The position numbers and the translations under genes are program-made. This document shows positions 38,301 through 48,815 of a DNA stretch of 64,000 bases, piece after piece. Source of the DNA: Telopea speciosissima (taxonomy: Eukaryota > Streptophyta > Magnoliopsida > Proteales > Proteaceae); contig NC_057923.1 of NCBI RefSeq assembly GCF_018873765.1, positions 11,606,413-11,670,412 of the forward strand. Direction: 5' to 3'. The notes below the pieces were generated by a model that was given only the letters and a program-made list of their open reading frames with translations, ran no database searches and was not told where the DNA came from. The stretch's first letter is position 1. Every line of letters begins with the position of its first letter.

Positions 38301-41300
38301 GCTACGATTCGTGAGGTTGAGGCTTATATAAAAATGAAGAAAAGAAATAGACATTTCCCATGACAGTTTAGGGCAAGGATCCTACAACTACTTCATAAAA
38401 AAAACAAACAAAAAAAAGAGAGAATATTTTTATCCCATGTGGGTTTCGCATCCTTACAGAGTGAGATCTATGTAGGATGGCATCCCACGTCGATAGAGAA
38501 TCCAAACTAATATAACCATTTCTCTTTTTTCCTCTTGTGAAATGATTTTGCTGTCCTTTTATATATGAAATCATTATGTCGCATCTCATTGGTGTACTCT
38601 TTTTTGTCGTTTGCTCGTAAAACTTTCTCCCATGAAAAAAAAAAGTGAAAAAAAGAAATTATTCACCTTGAGATGCAGGACAGCATACTCGACGGCTGCT
38701 CCAACGCCAGCGTATTTAGTCTGTCACAGATAATTGCCTCATTAGCAACAAATAGAATGGCCAACCACAAAAACAATACAATCCAAAGAGAGAGTTCAAA
38801 GAGAAGATTACTATTAACTACTTTTGGGGGGGGGGTGTGGGAGGCCTACCTGGTCGAATGGGGGGACCATGTTGGCGACGTTGCGGACCACAAAAGCCTC
38901 TCCAGGCTGGAAATCAAGAACATGGGAAGGGCACACACGGGAGTCCGAGCAGGCAAAGATCATGAACTGTACCAAGTACCCGAAAACCCACTATTTTAAT
39001 TACCCATATTTATTCTTCTTTATTAATACATTAATTAATAATGCTCTAATTAACAAACCCATGCTCGTGCTGTCACCTAGAAATTAATTGAGGTTTGGTA
39101 TTTTGGAGACACAGATTAAGAAATACCTTTGGGCTTTGTCCCTTGGCCAGTTCACCATACAACGCGGGATTCTTCCTGCAAATATGCTTCACATGTTACC
39201 CCTTTCATGTTTCCTTTATGAAACTTGAAGCTAAAGACATGTGTTTGAACTTAATTGGAGCTCATATTTCCTTTAAATCTTATCCATATCATCGTTTCAT
39301 CCACTAAGATTTAGCTAATAGCATTTTTTATTTGAGAAAAGTCAAATTTGGGTAAACCTTGGTTTTATGGTTCAAAGTACAAATGTAAAAATTCAATTTT
39401 TTCATCAATAATTCCTCTCCTCTAATTCCCCCCTACACATCATCTGGGTCAGAGAATTATTTCAGATTAAAATCCTCTATCGTGCGGGTTTGAGAGCTCA
39501 ACATGTGGAAGAAGCTTCATCCAATAGTATGAGTCAATGCAAGACATTTTTTTTTTTTTTCTTCTTGACCTCGTCACCATTGGATGTTGCATCTTCCACA
39601 TGTCGAGCTCTTATATCCACACTTCAATGTACCAGAAAATTACAACACTGTAGAAGATTTTTTTTTTCCAACTATTTCCTTAAGGCTTCTAATTCATGCT
39701 TAATATGTTCTATGACTTAATTGAATTATTTTTAAACATAATTCACCTGGTTGTTGGTGTTAAGGCATGAACTGTGGTGGTCTGTTTGGTGGAATTGGAA
39801 GGTAGTTCTGCACCTACAAGAATAGTCCCCTATGACTGACTAGTGGGTTGGTGAGTGGTCCAAAACCAAAAGTGAGGTGCGTAGTTGTAAAACCTGGAAG
39901 GTAGAGTTCTTCACGAGTGGTTTAGTGGATTGTACAAAAGTGAGAGCCGTGAAAGTGTCAAGTGTAAAGTGAATCTATCCAAAATTCTAAATTCGTGGTA
40001 CCCGCAACTACACTTTTTCCCATCAAATTGGGGGTGTCGGGGCCGTACTCACATCAGGCCAGTCACATTGATTCTCGAACCAGTTTCGGGTCGGAGCCGG
40101 GAATTGTCTCAAAGCATATCCATCTTATTATAGATAATTTTTGTAAAAAAGAATTTTGTCTGAGAGTGTTGTCTACGTCAGCAATCTTATGAGTCTATCT
40201 TCCTCTTTTTCATATGAAAAGACAATTTTGTCCCCATATTTTAAGGAGAAGAGAGATACACATGGGAGTGCTGACATAGGCTACATTCATGGACAGAAAA
40301 CTACTTTCTTTTTTTTTATACTTATCTCTTGTTTTTGGAATAGTTAGAAAACCCATCCCCCAATCATCCAATTCTATTTAATAATCAATTATTTAAGAGA
40401 GGGCAGGCTTGGTGCATAAAGATTGCTCCATTATGATCAAATGGTCATGGGTTCGACTCTAGAAATACGTTTTCTGTGAAAGGAGGAGTAAGACTGCTTA
40501 CATTATGACCCTCCCTAAATCCCGTAGGAGATGTGGTGTTTCATTGCGCACCCCACATTGGCCCAATTTATATGAATGGTTGAGGCTTTGAGTGTTTAAA
40601 ACCATTAAAAAGTTGAAACCGAACCATTCCATTATTAATCAGAACCAAATGCTAATTTTTTAAACATTTAATAAAAAAAAATTATCCATTAATAAAAATG
40701 AGTCAAATCTGGGGAAGGGTCAATTCCAAAACTGTCCACATTTACACCCTTAACGCGTTATCCCATAAGTAAAGGTAAAACTTACTCGTATTTCTCCTTC
40801 TTGAAATGGATGAACCCGGTTTTCATCCTCTCCACCGGATTAAACACTGGACTATCCACTGTTTGCAGCTCCGCCGTTATTTGCTCAATTTTTGCAGTGG
40901 CCACCGCTTCCAGGTCTCCTTTCTCACTATAACCGACAACCCCCAAAAAAGAAAGAAAGAACAAAGAAGAAAGAGTTAAAATCGCTATTAATTAATTAAT
41001 TATTTATAATAAAAAAAAGAAAAATTAATGAAGACGGGAAATATGACATTTGACGGTCCAAGTGGGGACAAACGGTAGCACAGAACGACATGCGGCTGAC
41101 GTTACACCTACTCTTACGGTGCTCTTCATGGAAACAAATGCGTTTCTTTTGGGGGGTTTTCCAACTTTACAGTGGAGTTTCTAAGATTAATTAAATATTC
41201 CCATATTCATAATTGTTGAACTCAAAAAAAAAAAAGTCAAAGCTTCCTCTTTCGATTTTGCGAATTAACCTCGAAAGACACAAATTAATTCCAATACCTG

Positions 41301-41350
41301 AGAAGCTTCTTTAGTCCTGCAATGGCTGCCTCGTATGATTCGCTCCCCAT
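35377..41350 (-). CDS. Predicted cytosolic beta-carbonic anhydrase isoform (internal start)
   Basis: Exon 2 carries an in-frame ATG at 41350, nine bases after its acceptor, giving a product that starts [17 protein letters not shown]. This matches the usual N-terminus of cytosolic plant beta-CAs. It would use the same exons 2-9 and yield 256 aa with the whole catalytic domain but no transit peptide. It would be made from the internal promoter and leader exon at 42074-42222. Arabidopsis CA genes are known to produce differently located isoforms from alternative starts; that this gene does so is inferred from the promoter, donor and ATG arrangement. Confidence 0.65.
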
Positions 41351-44300
41351 CCCTTCTCTCTGCAGTTCCGATGAAAAAAATTAATAAATAAATTGAAGAC
41401 AACAAAAAGAATTATATAAACAGTTCTCTCTACTAGTTGATTATATATAAACTCCGAAGTCCAATGTGTGCGAGAGATTCTAAGCTTAATCGCCCATTGA
41501 AATAGGGAAGAAAATGGAGATTCAGTTCATTTCGGATCGAATTAGTACTTTGTTGGAGGTTTTCATCAATCACCATAGCTACTAAGCTGGAGTAAAAACT
41601 TTTAATCTGCTTTAGATTCGCTACCGATTCGTAAAACAGGAAAAAAAAATCGATAAAACGGAAATCGTTGAAAGAGAAAAGGATAAGAAGTCAGATTTGA
41701 AGGATCATGATCAGAGAGATCTAGAGAAAAAGAAATCAAAGAGAGATGATTGTTGCTCTTCAAGTTCATCGATCAAAAAGGAGATACAGTAGTTATGGAA
41801 ATCGTTAAGAGATTGCAGGACAAATAGGAATTCACCGAAAATACGAATGGAAACAGAAATCTCACTAAGAAGGAAAGCAAATCCTGGCTCAAAAAATGAA
41901 AATTCAGAATTATCGTAATTAAATCGAAATGAAGCTGTACGAAACCTGAAACGAATCTAAATTGAAAATCGATAAAATGAGAATGAACTCTGAATAAAAA
42001 GTGAAAAGAGAGAGATGAAGGAGTTTCAGACAGAATTACAGAAATAAAAAACAAAACCCAGGCTGAAACAAACCTGTGTTAATCTGTAGAAGGATATTCC
42101 CTTTAGCCAAATTTTGTTGGACGAAGGGAATATGGTGAAGAGCGGATCAGACACCGCAGTCGCTACTTTAGAAACTGCGCCCTTTGAAGAAGAATGGCCT
42201 AAAGCATGTGACTCCTTTTATAGTCCAACTACATGGGGAATCTACTAACCATGGTTAATTTCTAACTTAAGCTAAAACCAAACTGAGTAATCCGGCTTCC
42301 GGAATATTCGGTGGGTCAGTCAACTCATCCATTTTTTCAATGATTGACACGTGGTGACAACTTGGGAACGAAAGATCTTGGTCACTTATTTGGTGGACGG
42401 TGGGCCTCAGGACCATTATTCATTTTCCTAATCTCTACGTGGAGGATAAGTTTTCTATCCTTTTGGTCCCAATGGGGTCCACTGGGGTGGTAAGTTATCA
42501 TAATTGTTTCCTACACTGGTCAACGGGATTGTCTGTCATGGGCCTCATGGCCCGTCCAGTGGGCTGACCACTTAAAGGACCCCACACGAGGTTCCAGATC
42601 AGCCAAATTGCGGCTCTATTGAAAAGGTGAATAAGTATCACAATTCCTTAGAACCGCTCACATTTTAGAGGTAAAAAAGAGCGTATTCAATGCACAATAC
42701 TTAAGTCATCGCAAGGTTTGGGGAGGATCATAATGTACGTAGTTTTACCCCTACTTTCTCGAAAAGACTGTTTTCAAACTTGAATCCATGACCATTGGTT
42801 ACAATCAAACAACTTTTACCATTGCACCAAGGTCCGCTCCCTATTCATGGTTAAGAGTTCTATCCCAAAAAAGTATCTGGCTTAAAGAACCTATATATGG
42901 GAAAGAGATTCTCTCTAGTGCGCCTGCCCTCCAGCATGCAGAGACACTCATGTTTTCCTAGTTTCTTCCAGCCATGGATGTGCGTTGCAAGGGTTGACAC
43001 GCTAGGGAGGCTATGGATCCCTAAATTTGTTATTGGCCGGAATTAGAACTACTAAAACATATTTAAGATGCGTATTTAATTCTAAATAATACCTATTTTT
43101 TATTATTTATAAAGGATATCATAATTGTTAAGAAAAAAAATAAGGATTGACATTTAATACGTTTGAAAAGTTATTTGTATACTTAAGAATCCTATTGGAC
43201 CACAGGATTCTTAGTTCTCAAAAACTTAAGGGGGGGATTATAAATGTTTTAAGAAATATAAAAAATTATCATTAATTTATTATAAAACAAACCGAAATAT
43301 AAAATTGAATCACTAGATGAGATATCCATTAAGAGAAAAAGGAAATAATAAATGTAGACATTATATAATACAGGCCAAGAAATTGATTAATTGATGGAAA
43401 TAGGGTATTTCTATAGGGGAATTATGAACATAAGCAAACCCAAAAGACTTGAGGGAAAAAAAAAAAGATGTTTGTCCACAATTGTCGCAGAAGGTCTTAC
43501 AGAGGTATCGGTCATGCAACAGAACATCATACACTTTCTTAATTTTGCAGCCATGGTGGTCTCAAGGGTTCTCCTCCCTCAACTGGTAAATGAAAAAAAA
43601 ATAAAATATGGGTAGTAGGCAGATCAGGGGAAATGAACCTCGCTTCGTAGTTTTTTTAAAAAAAAAAGATTAAATAAATTGGAATAAAATTTGTGAAATA
43701 ACTCAAGATTTCTATTCAATTTCAATTTCTATATAATTAGATGCGAAAAATCATACCAAGATATTCTGCAAATTTGAAAATAATATTTGAAATTGAAATA
43801 GAAATCCAATCAAATCGAATCCAAACTTAACCATACAATCTTTTATTTAATCAAATTATCCAAAATAAAGATATATATTACTGAAATGCCATTAAAAGTG
43901 CCCATTCTACATTATATCCTATATTTTTCACATTTTTACCTTGACCATCGCAGCGAAAATGTAGATGTTGATTGGATTTTAATCCTCTTCAATTCTCTAA
44001 AGCGTGTAGTGCGGTAATTCAGGGTGGAGATGTCAACACTTGGAAGCTTGTTCATCCAACAGTCTGCACTCATTGACTTCCATTTTTTCTTTTTCTCAAG
44101 CTCGAGCTCAACACCGTTGGATGTCCGAACTGCCAAATGTTGACATCTCCACCCCAAACTGCCGCACTGTACAATTTTAGGAAACTGGAAAAAATTATTT
44201 TCCATGTTAATTAGGCGCACCACAACCATACTATAGGTCTCCCTTGGACTTGCTATGACCATCCACCACACCCAGCTCATAGAATAACAATGACTTTGAA

Positions 44301-44849
44301 CCTTTTTATTTTTGGCATTGCCTTGTGGACCAAAATACCAAAAATGTTTATAGGTGAGGGATTGCCATAGAGGCTTACAGCTGACTTGTTGAAGACATTT
44401 CAGTAATATACATCTTTATTTTTTGGACAAAAATTTCCTCCACCAATAGAAGATGGTTCACCTATAAACCCCTCCTATGATTTTTGTATGTTCCAAAATA
44501 CCCTTCTAATACCCATTCCCGTCCTCTCCGGCCCATTCACTGTGGGTGAAGGGAAGAGAAACTCGGTCCTTTTTCTTAATAAAGAACACTAGAATGCAAT
44601 TTAAGTTAAAAGGATATGAAAGAAAGAAAAGAACCAAGTGGGAGGAAATACCAATGCAGGAGTAATGATAGGAGCTGGTGCAGCAAAAACAGGCTCGTTT
44701 CTAATAAGGGTAGGAGGAGAAGCAGAAGAAGTAGCAGAATTGAGCTTACAGGAAATGGCAGGGCTAAATGATTTCCTAGGTAGGGTTTGAGAGGTCTTTG
44801 AGAAACAGGGAGAGGTGATGAAGCACGAGTTATACAAAGTGGTCGACAT
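35377..44849 (-). CDS. BCA1: Beta-carbonic anhydrase, chloroplast isoform, nine coding exons
   Basis: The enzyme interconverts CO2 and bicarbonate with a zinc ion. Coding exons on the minus strand: 44849-44652, 41359-41298, 40926-40786, 39175-39127, 38966-38850, 38720-38667, 38004-37919, 36661-36556, 35541-35377 (TGA). All junctions are GT-AG in consistent phase and give 325 aa. Exon 1 (66 aa) is Ser/Thr-rich and lacks acidic residues until [17 protein letters not shown], the end block conserved in chloroplast beta-CA precursors, so it is a transit peptide. Zinc and active-site residues are intact: C156, D158 and R160 in [12 protein letters not shown]216 and C219 in GHSCCGG. Other plant beta-CA marks are [32 protein letters not shown] and [19 protein letters not shown]. 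The protein ends in LSPSLSV, without the longer tail of Arabidopsis CA1. Intron 1 (3.3 kb) contains a second promoter (see separate entries). Introns 1, 3, 7 and 8 contain SINE or MITE insertions. BCA1-type is a family call; orthology to CA1, CA2 or CA4 cannot be set without a tree. Confidence 0.95.
35863..36253. mobile_element. hAT-like MITE, 391 bp, in carbonic anhydrase intron 8
   Basis: Ends TAAGGGTGTCAA and TTGACACCCTTA are perfect 12-bp inverted repeats. They are flanked by 8-bp sequences CTTACACC (35855-35862) and CTCACACC (36254-36261), a 7/8 target duplication that fits hAT. The interior is rich in AACCGA/CGGTT words, with no coding frame. Diverged relatives seem to lie at 1019-1080 and 58122-58684. 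Confidence 0.75.
36888..37022. mobile_element. Hairpin MITE in carbonic anhydrase intron 7
   Basis: Arms GATCCTGTGCATCTAGGCAG and the complement of CTGCCCAGATGCACAGGAGC pair almost perfectly. Inner CGGGCTGCATGTGCAG / CTGCACATGTAACCCG extend the stem. Non-coding. Confidence 0.7.
39481..39660. mobile_element. Foldback element in carbonic anhydrase intron 3
   Basis: GAGAGCTCAACATGTGGAAG (left) pairs with CTTCCACATGTCGAGCTC (right), and CATCCAATAG pairs with CCATTGGATG, around a poly(T) centre. It shares the CATTGGATG word with the 44005-44172 hairpin, but relatedness is unproven. Confidence 0.55.
40154..40300. mobile_element. MITE in carbonic anhydrase intron 3
   Basis: The left end TTTTGTCTGAGAGTGTTGTC and the complement of the right end (TTTTCTGTCCATGAATGTAG) are inverted, continuing through CTACGTCAGCA / TGCTGACATAGG. 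It is related to the right part of the composite element at 28473-28801. Confidence 0.6.
40402..40568 (+). mobile_element. tRNA-derived SINE (Au-like / angiosperm SINE type)
   Basis: Pol III box A-like GGCTTGGTGCA (about 40407-40417) and box B GGGTTCGACTC (40449-40459) are correctly spaced. A body follows with GTAAGACTGCTTACATTATGACCCTCCC, stated as two joined known motifs, ending near CACATTGGCCC. This 3' domain is shared by several angiosperm SINE families. The copy sits in carbonic anhydrase intron 3, opposite to the gene. Confidence 0.7.
42074..42222 (-). promoter_or_regulatory. Internal promoter and leader exon in carbonic anhydrase intron 1
   Basis: On the minus strand a strong TATA box (TATAAAAG, 42222-42215) precedes about 115 bases of non-coding leader. 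The leader ends in a good donor (ACACAG|GTTTGT, exon end 42074). Splicing from here to the exon 2 acceptor at 41360 would place the ATG at 41350 as first start codon of the open frame. No expression data are available in the sequence itself. Confidence 0.6.
42671..42840 (-). mobile_element. tRNA-derived SINE, minus orientation
   Basis: Read on the minus strand it starts GGACCTTGGTGCAATGGTAA (box A-like) and has a box B-like GGATTCAAGTT at about 42780-42790. The body with GTACATTATGATCCTCCCC follows, and it ends in a run of T after ACGCTC. It is the same family as 40402-40568 and lies in carbonic anhydrase intron 1, about 450 bases upstream of the internal TATA box. Confidence 0.7.
44005..44172. 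mobile_element. Hairpin MITE in carbonic anhydrase intron 1
   Basis: GTGTAGTGCGGTAATTCAGG and CCAAACTGCCGCACTGTAC are inverted, and the stem continues with GGTGGAGATGTCAACA / TGTTGACATCTCCACC. Non-coding. Confidence 0.7.
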
Positions 44850-45298
44850 TGTGCACAGGATATCAGAAGTTACAGGATTTATACTAATATCCTTGAGGAT
44901 AACGAAAATGAAAGTCCAGTGAACGAGCGGTTCTACTCGCTAGATGAGGATTGAATGTTTGAGGTTGAAGATCCATTTACCCTTTCTCATTTTAAGAAGT
45001 TAAATATGATCGTTTCTACTCGTTCCTATTACGTCCCATTAAGTGTTTGTTGTTTTGTCTGTGAGAGATATTATTATTAGTATGGCTGCAAACAGAAGGA
45101 TAGGGACTCGGATAGGATATGGGCCATTATATCATGGTATGAATGGCACCAATTCATTAGCCACATTGGGCGTTGGTTGAAACTTTGAAAGAGATAAGGT
45201 CTTATCCATTTCAATGGTTTTGGTGGTTGTAAGGCTATTCGTCATCTCTCAATGTGTGTTTGTTGTGTGTCTGAAAGAGAGATATCTCGTGATTGCCC

Positions 45299-45488
45299 TG
45301 GTTAGTGAATGTGACTAATGTTTATAGGCCTCATTACGTCCCGGTGCAATGAGCAAAATATGATATTTTCTATCGGTTCTCATTAAAAAATCTTGGTTAG
45401 TGAATGTGACTAATGTTTATAGGCCTCACCACATCCCGGTGCAATGAGCAAAATATGATATTTTCTATCGGTTCTCATTAAAAAACTC
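45299..45488. repeat. 95-bp tandem duplication
   Basis: Two copies beginning TGGTTAGTGAATGTGACTAA, each ending in CGGTTCTCATTAAAAAA, differ at only a few bases. Non-coding. Confidence 0.85.
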
Positions 45489-46394
45489 TTAAATCAAACG
45501 TTCGTCAGATTATTTGTGCTGATGGAAGTTTATGGTATTAAATATAAGAGAAAATGTTCTGGATGCACCCAGACACATGGGGTGGGTGAAATGACCACCC
45601 AACTCCCATGAATGGAGAAAGAGCATCGACACTAAATATAAACATAGAATTGACTTTATAAGTTAATGTCAGCATCATGTGAAATATGATTAATTATGTT
45701 TACATGATAACTAGATTGGCCCTACCATCACCATTATTAATATTGAAATTTATTAGTGTTTCACAGGGAAATGATCCTAAGAGGTAGGATTCGTGGGTAA
45801 GGTTGGAATTTTGGGGAAAAAAACTTTTCCTTTTAAACCCAAAAAAGGGAAGGGATTCATGTACAGTCGCATGAATCACATCGAAGCTTCGTCAAATAGG
45901 AGGGAGGGGGTTTAAGGTATTTTGATAGTCGCATGTACCTATTCAATGGGTTTATATGCTGCCATTCACAAAACCTTTGGCCCCAATAAAATTAGTAAAA
46001 TTGTTCATAAGCAAGATGAGTATAACATATAAGGGACATTGCGAAAAATAATTTTTTTAAATTACAACATAAATGCATGTTGAAGCTGGTTCAGATTGAT
46101 CCAAGCCAATGTCAATCCATTTGGATCAAAATCAACGAGGACCAATCCAGATCCTGATTCCGAGTCTTAAACCCTTTGGGTGGGGCTATTTTTTTGTGGT
46201 ATATAACATGGGTGATTCTATACCCATTGTGTATTAGCCATTAGGGTTGTCATAGAAAAACCTTAAATTATTGGAATCAGACAATCAAAAGAAGGTTACA
46301 TGTTTAAACTTAGGAGTGATAACCGAAAGAAATAAAAAAAATATATAAACAAGAAGCAATTAAGAAGGTAAAACCATTTTGATTTAATACTCAC

Positions 46395-46516
46395 CTCATA
46401 AAGAGGATATATTTCCAACAACGCTCAACTCCTTCCTCCATTCTTAGATCAGAAACTTTTCCTTTATTAGATCCTTCACCAAAAGAAGTAGATGGAAGAA
46501 GGGAACCCTCTGCCAT
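46395..46516 (-). CDS. Possible isolated first exon (unidentified)
   Basis: On the minus strand a TATA-like TTTATATATATG (about 46570) precedes an ATG at 46516. Forty codons follow, beginning MAEGSLLPSTSFGEGSNKG, up to a strong donor (ATGAG|GTGAGT, exon end 46395). I found no following exon before the carbonic anhydrase promoter and do not recognise the peptide. It may be a captured or orphaned exon, or chance. Confidence 0.25.
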
Positions 46517-46884
46517 GGATTATGAAACTCCTCTTCATGTATAAGGGGGAGGAAAAAGGAAGAAGCATATATATAAATGGTGATAGCTAGGGGAGGTTTT
46601 GATGATTTAATTTTCTAGTACTAAACGTTAGGTTTGACCATGTTATGAAATGGTAATGCTAATAATGGTGACATCTCCTTGTCATGTTGTAGAAATTTTT
46701 GAACTCATAAATTATATAAATATGGAATTGAATTGTGTACAATTCAAGCCTCAATAGCAGATGTTTTCATATTATATAGAAAGCTCAATATATGGTAAAC
46801 TAAGAAGAAACTATGTTGTCATCATATTGTCATCTTCTCCTCATTCTTGCACAACTGAATGACCTTCTGATGGAACCAAATTTT

Positions 46885-47025
46885 GCTGCTACCCGGGCTT
46901 GCAACCAACAAAATGGAATCTAAAAGGGTATTTTGGAAAATATATACTAGAATCTAAGAGGGTGTTTGTGAATCCAAAGGAAACGTGAATTATTCCATTT
47001 CTTTGGTTGGGAGCCCGGATAGCAG
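46885..47025. mobile_element. MITE (relative of 32251-32378)
   Basis: GCTGCTACCCGGGCTTGCAA on the left and GGGAGCCCGGATAGCAG on the right form imperfect inverted ends. The interior has AAAGGGTATTTTGGAAAATA and CCATTTCTTTGGTTGG. Confidence 0.65.
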
Positions 47026-47159
47026 GAATGTTCTTGCATCCCGAGTAGCAACAAAAAAAAAATTTCCGACCTTCTCGTCCTGGATTAATCTAACTATCAT
47101 CTTTCTTTTTTCTTTTTTTTGGGGGAGAATGGGATATTATATTAATAAGAGTAAAAATA

Positions 47160-47480
47160 TAGTTACTTACAATCTAAAGAATTTCTTCCCAGTTGCACCA
47201 TCCCACAGATAAACAGTGAGACCCTCTGGGAGACTATCGATACATAAATGAATTTTCTGGCATGATTGTAGAGACCCGGCTAGGAAGTCAATGCATTTGT
47301 TGATCTCTCACACATGGTGCATGAAGACACATATTTGAAAGTACCCGCACAACACGAAAGCAAGTTGGTTTGAAATAACTCATTCCATCACAACCCTTTG
47401 CTTATTAGGATTATTAAGTCCCCTGGTGTTCCATGCTCCTAGCTTGATCATTCAGAGTTGGGAGAGTTACGTTGGAGCAT
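47160..47480 (-). pseudogene. LINE (L1-type) fragment, endonuclease N-terminus
   Basis: On the minus strand a short frame reads KLGAWNTRGLNNPNKQRVV (about 47450-47400), then hits a stop. The W-N-x-R-G-L-N-x-P-x-K block is the start of the APE-type endonuclease in plant L1 LINEs. The remainder down to 47160 is coding-like but broken and not confidently alignable. The piece is short and inactive. Confidence 0.6.
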
Positions 47481-48499
47481 TGCACTTGGGTTGCCCCACC
47501 CCGGACTCCTATCTCGTTCTCTTGCAAGGCTGTAAATCGATTCCTATTACTGATTGCATGTGTCCTAAGTCCTAACAATCATCCATTGCTTCTATAATAA
47601 AGTAAGTACGTATGTGAACCTTTACCCAAAAAAAAAAGAGTATATGTGAACCGTTCATAAACCATTTAACGCAGTTTCACCTTATATTTGTGGTTTAAAA
47701 AAATAGGATTATTTGAATGACACCTCTATAACTGTATTTAGAATAAAAATGTTATTGGTTTGGTTTTGATTTATTTTAAAACATGAAAAATAGAAACTAG
47801 GACCAATCAATTAATAAAAGGTTTCCCAAACCCATTTTCAGCTTCTTCGACTGACTCTAATGAATTCTTATCCAAATAATTCTTCCTTTCTAAAATATTT
47901 ATTTGAGTATGTCTTTCATGTTAGGCTATTACGGTTAATTTGCAAACAAACATCATGATGTGAATCCCATACTTTTGGTCCCGACTTAATGAGATTTTTT
48001 TCAACAACCCATCTTATTGGCCTGAATTTAGTCAATCAATGTTGTCTTGATTTTCTATACTTTATATATATGGTGCTACACGAATAAGACAGCATGTTTA
48101 TGATACAAAGTTTAAGGTATTTCCATGTACATCATATATTGTGATTGCATGACTAAGTTGAATGCTTGGTTGACCATGTTTATAGGGTTTTACTATCCGG
48201 CTAAATTACAATAAATCCGAGTGATCGAATTGGTTGGCCAGACCGGTTGTTTATTAAACGCAAGTGGTATGAGATAAAGATTCCATCTTGTGACCAAATT
48301 CTTTGGCCTTGCCAGTTGTCTATTAGAGAGAAATGGCATTGTATAATATTTATTGGTCAGGTACATAGTCTAGTAGTATTTATGCTTGTAATTATGTACA
48401 TAAAAAGTTGTATTAGAGGATTGGTCTTTATTGATATGCTAAATTTAATATGCGAATAAAGTTGCATGGATTAATTAGAATGTAAGTGTTAGAGTTATA

Positions 48500-48815
48500 G
48501 GCTCAGTCATCTCTATAAATTCTGTTTTCTTGATTTTGCAGAATTTTTTTAATGGGGTAGTAGAAGAGGGAGTGCAACTTGTAGGGAAGAGAGAGAGACA
48601 GAGTGAAATATGGAAACTAGATAATTAAGAGGTATGAGTAGCCGACCCCATTAAGTTGGGATAAGGCTGAGTTTGTTGTAGATAAGAGGTATGAGTAGAG
48701 TGTGAGTAATTTAAATGGAGTTGTAGAAGGAATGAGACGTGTAGGGGAAGAGAGTGGAAAATGGAAAGCAAGAGAAAAAGAAAAGTAAGAAGTTTTTTAG
48801 TAACTTATGAAGTCT
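48500..48815 (+). repeat. Dispersed repeat, third copy of the 52.6/54.0-kb arm sequence
   Basis: The text from GTCATCTCTATAAATTCTG to TTTTTTAGTAACTTATGA matches, with divergence, the left arm at 52596-52890 and the inverted right arm at 53794-54059. It is interrupted by the small SINE tail insertion at 48642-48682. Confidence 0.7.
48642..48682 (+). mobile_element. Truncated SINE 3' tail with 16-bp target duplication
   Basis: Forty-one bases from CCGACCCCATTAAGTTGGG to GAGTTTGTTGTAGA are flanked by a perfect direct repeat TAAGAGGTATGAGTAG (48626-48641 and 48683-48698). The insert resembles the 3' end of Au-type plant SINEs, which end in TTGTTGT units. The flanking duplication is as expected for LINE-mediated insertion of a 5'-truncated copy. 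Confidence 0.75.

Larger units (their letters stand above)
44900..48480. other. Spacer upstream of carbonic anhydrase
   Basis: This holds the main (chloroplast-form) carbonic anhydrase promoter, which I cannot delimit. TATAAAT at 44883-44877 (minus) is only about 34 bases before the ATG, so it may not be the functional box. Also present are a 95-bp tandem duplication (45299-45488), an isolated exon-like open stretch (46395-46516), a MITE and a LINE fragment. No complete gene is seen. Confidence 0.45.
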
